NCBI GenBank assembly: GCA_903868295.1
Contig: CAIPUQ010000555.1
Span: 1 to 8,108, forward strand
DNA from: an uncultured Roseiflexaceae bacterium
Lineage (GTDB): Bacteria > Chloroflexota > Chloroflexia > Chloroflexales > Roseiflexaceae
Direction: 5' to 3'
DNA: 8,108 nucleotides
Part shown: piece by piece, positions 6,775 through 8,108 of the stretch
How the letters are laid out: the number at the start of each line of letters is the position of its first letter
How positions within the stretch are numbered: the first letter of the stretch is position 1
The notes under the pieces: generated by a model
Seen by the model: the letters and a program-made list of their open reading frames with translations, nothing else
Databases searched by the model: none
What the model was told of the DNA's origin: nothing
Translations under genes and position numbers: made by a program

Positions 6775-7899
6775 ATGGACGACGTCATTGTCATCGGGGC
6801 TGGACCAATAGGTGCGGCAGCCGCACACCACGCTAGTCGTCGTGGCATGCAAGTACGAATCATTGGTCCCAACGAAGCCCCGCGGGCGACGCACCAAGTG
6901 TGGAGTAGTCATTATGACCAAGGGCGCTTGGCGCATCGGTCAGCACGCAACGTCGAACTCGCGCGCTGGGCGTGGGAGTCGATGGAGCGCTACCGTGACA
7001 TCGAACAGCGCAGCGGGATTGATTTTTATCATCCCTGCGGGACGCTCAGCCTGAGTGCATCCCTCGAACACTTCAGTTACACCCGCATTCGGCCCGACCT
7101 CGAAGCAGCATTGGGCTTTCGCTACACCGATTACGCAATGGGCAGCATGACCACACAGTTCCCCATGTTGGCTGCTGATTTGCCGTATGCAGGCGTCTAC
7201 GACGGCCCCCCATCGGGGATCATCAATCCACGCCGCATGGTCGCTGCCCACCTCGTGCTGGCGGTCCAACACGGCGCCCAGCTCGAACGCGACATTGTCA
7301 CGACGGTCGTCCCAACGGCCACGGAGGTCACGGTGCGCACTGCGGCGGGGCAGACATACCGCGCACACCGAGCCATCATCGCTGCCGGGGCGTATAGCGG
7401 CCTGAGTGGACTCTTGCCGTCGCCGATTGCCCATACCATCAAAAGCGAAACCGTCACCCTCGCAGAAGTCTCGACCGCCCAGGCCCAGGCCCTGCGCGAT
7501 ATGCCCAGCATGATGATCGACTGCCAATCAGATATTATCTCGGATGCGTATTTGACGCCGCCGGTCAAATATCCGGACGGCAAATGGTATCTCAAACTGG
7601 GCAGCAATAGTGTCTACGATGCGTTCTTCGAGACACCTGCAGCACTCCGTCAATGGGTCAGCGCAGGCGATGCCAGTGCAACCCACGCGGCGCAGATTGG
7701 TTTGATCCAGTCGTTGTTCCGCGGCATCGACTGGCTCAGCTTTCAGTCGGTCCCTTGCGTCATCACCCGCACCCCGAGCGGGGTCCCACAGATAACGAAG
7801 GTACACGCGCAGGTCGCGACGATGGTCGGCTGCAACGGATCGTTGGCCAAAAGCAGCGACGCCATTGGGCGTGTCCTGGTCGAAACACTGCTGGCATAA
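6775..7899 (+). CDS. DAO-family FAD-dependent oxidoreductase, sarcosine-oxidase-like
   Basis: This 374-residue enzyme opens with V-I-V-I-G-A-G-P-I-G-A (GxGxxG at 8-13), the FAD ADP-binding Rossmann motif. By comparison with monomeric sarcosine oxidase and N-methyltryptophan oxidase as I remember them, S-S-H-Y-D-Q-G-R (44-51) matches their S-H-x-G-D-x-R segment. Y-L-K-L-G places Lys274 at the oxygen-activating lysine. C-V-I-T-R-T-P puts Cys328 at the cysteine that holds FAD covalently. It is therefore likely an oxidase or dehydrogenase of an N-methyl or other secondary amine or amino acid, making H2O2 if O2 is the acceptor. Oddities are Gly31 where an acidic residue usually binds the FAD ribose, and C-N-G-S-L-A-K instead of G-F-S-G-H-G-F-K near the end. 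The ATG at 6775 has GGAG (6762-6765) with 9-nt spacing; an in-frame TTG at 6745 is the alternative. It is monocistronic. Confidence 0.86.
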   Translation: MDDVIVIGAGPIGAAAAHHASRRGMQVRIIGPNEAPRATHQVWSSHYDQGRLAHRSARNVELARWAWESMERYRDIEQRSGIDFYHPCGTLSLSASLEHFSYTRIRPDLEAALGFRYTDYAMGSMTTQFPMLAADLPYAGVYDGPPSGIINPRRMVAAHLVLAVQHGAQLERDIVTTVVPTATEVTVRTAAGQTYRAHRAIIAAGAYSGLSGLLPSPIAHTIKSETVTLAEVSTAQAQALRDMPSMMIDCQSDIISDAYLTPPVKYPDGKWYLKLGSNSVYDAFFETPAALRQWVSAGDASATHAAQIGLIQSLFRGIDWLSFQSVPCVITRTPSGVPQITKVHAQVATMVGCNGSLAKSSDAIGRVLVETLLA

Positions 7900-7917
7900 C
7901 AGTGCCGCGCATACGAG

Positions 7918-7956
7918 CGACCACCGCACGCAAGGCGTGTGGTGGTCGTTTTTTTT
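7918..7956 (+). terminator. Strong intrinsic terminator after the FAD oxidoreductase gene
   Basis: A 14-bp stem (7918-7931 paired with 7935-7948, one G-U pair, otherwise perfect) closes an AAG loop and is followed by eight T residues (7949-7956). It starts 18 nt after the TAA at 7899. There is no A-tract on its left side, so it should act only on rightward transcription and not on the convergent gene at 8005. Confidence 0.93.
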
Positions 7957-8004
7957 GACGTACGTTCCGCCGTCGAGACAGTTGATGAGAATTCGCCGAA
8001 GATG

Positions 8005-8108
8005 CTACGCTTTGGCGTGATCAAAGACCGCGCCGGACTGCCACGGGGTGCCCACCAGCGGCAACGCAAACCGGTCGAGCCCGAGCCAGCCCGCGTTGCG
8101 CCATGCCA
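8005..8108 (-). CDS. C-terminal end of a probable DoxX-family membrane protein (partial)
   Basis: A minus-strand frame is open from the window edge to TAG at 8005-8007 and encodes 33 full codons. The residues A-W-R-N-A-G-W-L-G-L-D-R-F and L-V-G-T-P-W-Q-S-G resemble the end of some DoxX/DoxD-like small integral membrane proteins, where a last helix is followed by G-L-D-R and a G-T-P-W segment. Only the tail is visible, so the family call rests on memory of this C-terminal pattern and is tentative. The gene converges on the FAD oxidoreductase gene, its stop lying 49 bases beyond that gene's terminator. Two competing frames here give low-complexity Arg/Gly-rich translations and look less like protein. 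Confidence 0.42.
   Translation of the reverse strand, partial: AWRNAGWLGLDRFALPLVGTPWQSGAVFDHAKA

Overview
The window is a bacterial chromosomal segment of moderately high GC, dominated by one leftward (minus-strand) heat-shock operon in the order hrcA, grpE, dnaK, dnaJ, rlmB, HD-domain hydrolase. A partial SDR dehydrogenase lies on the left, a flavin-dependent amine or amino-acid oxidase diverges on the right, and a partial, probably DoxX-type gene sits at the right edge. The hrcA-grpE-dnaK-dnaJ order is seen in Firmicutes and Chloroflexota. The DnaK carries the extra N-terminal-quadrant segment (about residues 77-100) that Firmicutes DnaKs lack and E. coli DnaK has. With the general look of GrpE and HrcA, this makes a Chloroflexota-like host my best guess. 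That assignment is inference, not proof.

Layout. 1-375 (+) is the C-terminal part of a classical SDR. 372-956 (-) is a small HD-domain phosphohydrolase whose stop codon interlocks with the SDR stop codon. 981-1730 (-) is an RlmB-type SPOUT 2'-O-methyltransferase. 1732-2883 (-) is DnaJ, 2925-4826 (-) DnaK, 4891-5418 (-) GrpE and 5420-6508 (-) HrcA. The interval 6509-6774 is a divergent control region with a good extended -10 for hrcA, a TATAAT box for the rightward gene and a perfect inverted repeat over that box. 6775-7899 (+) is a DAO-family FAD oxidoreductase, followed by a strong intrinsic terminator at 7918-7956. 8005-8108 (-) is the end of a convergent gene.

How the genes work together. 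DnaK, DnaJ and GrpE form the Hsp70 folding cycle, and HrcA is the repressor that normally couples their expression to folding load. Spacings of 1 nt (hrcA/grpE), 64 nt (grpE/dnaK), 41 nt (dnaK/dnaJ), 1 nt (dnaJ/rlmB) and 24 nt (rlmB/HD) indicate a single transcription unit that also carries an rRNA methyltransferase and a hydrolase. I could not find a canonical CIRCE operator (TTAGCACTC-N9-GAGTGCTAA) anywhere in the window although HrcA is intact. The control of this operon is therefore its most open question. I saw no mobile element, CRISPR array, RNA gene or clearly novel multi-gene system; the window is mostly core genome.
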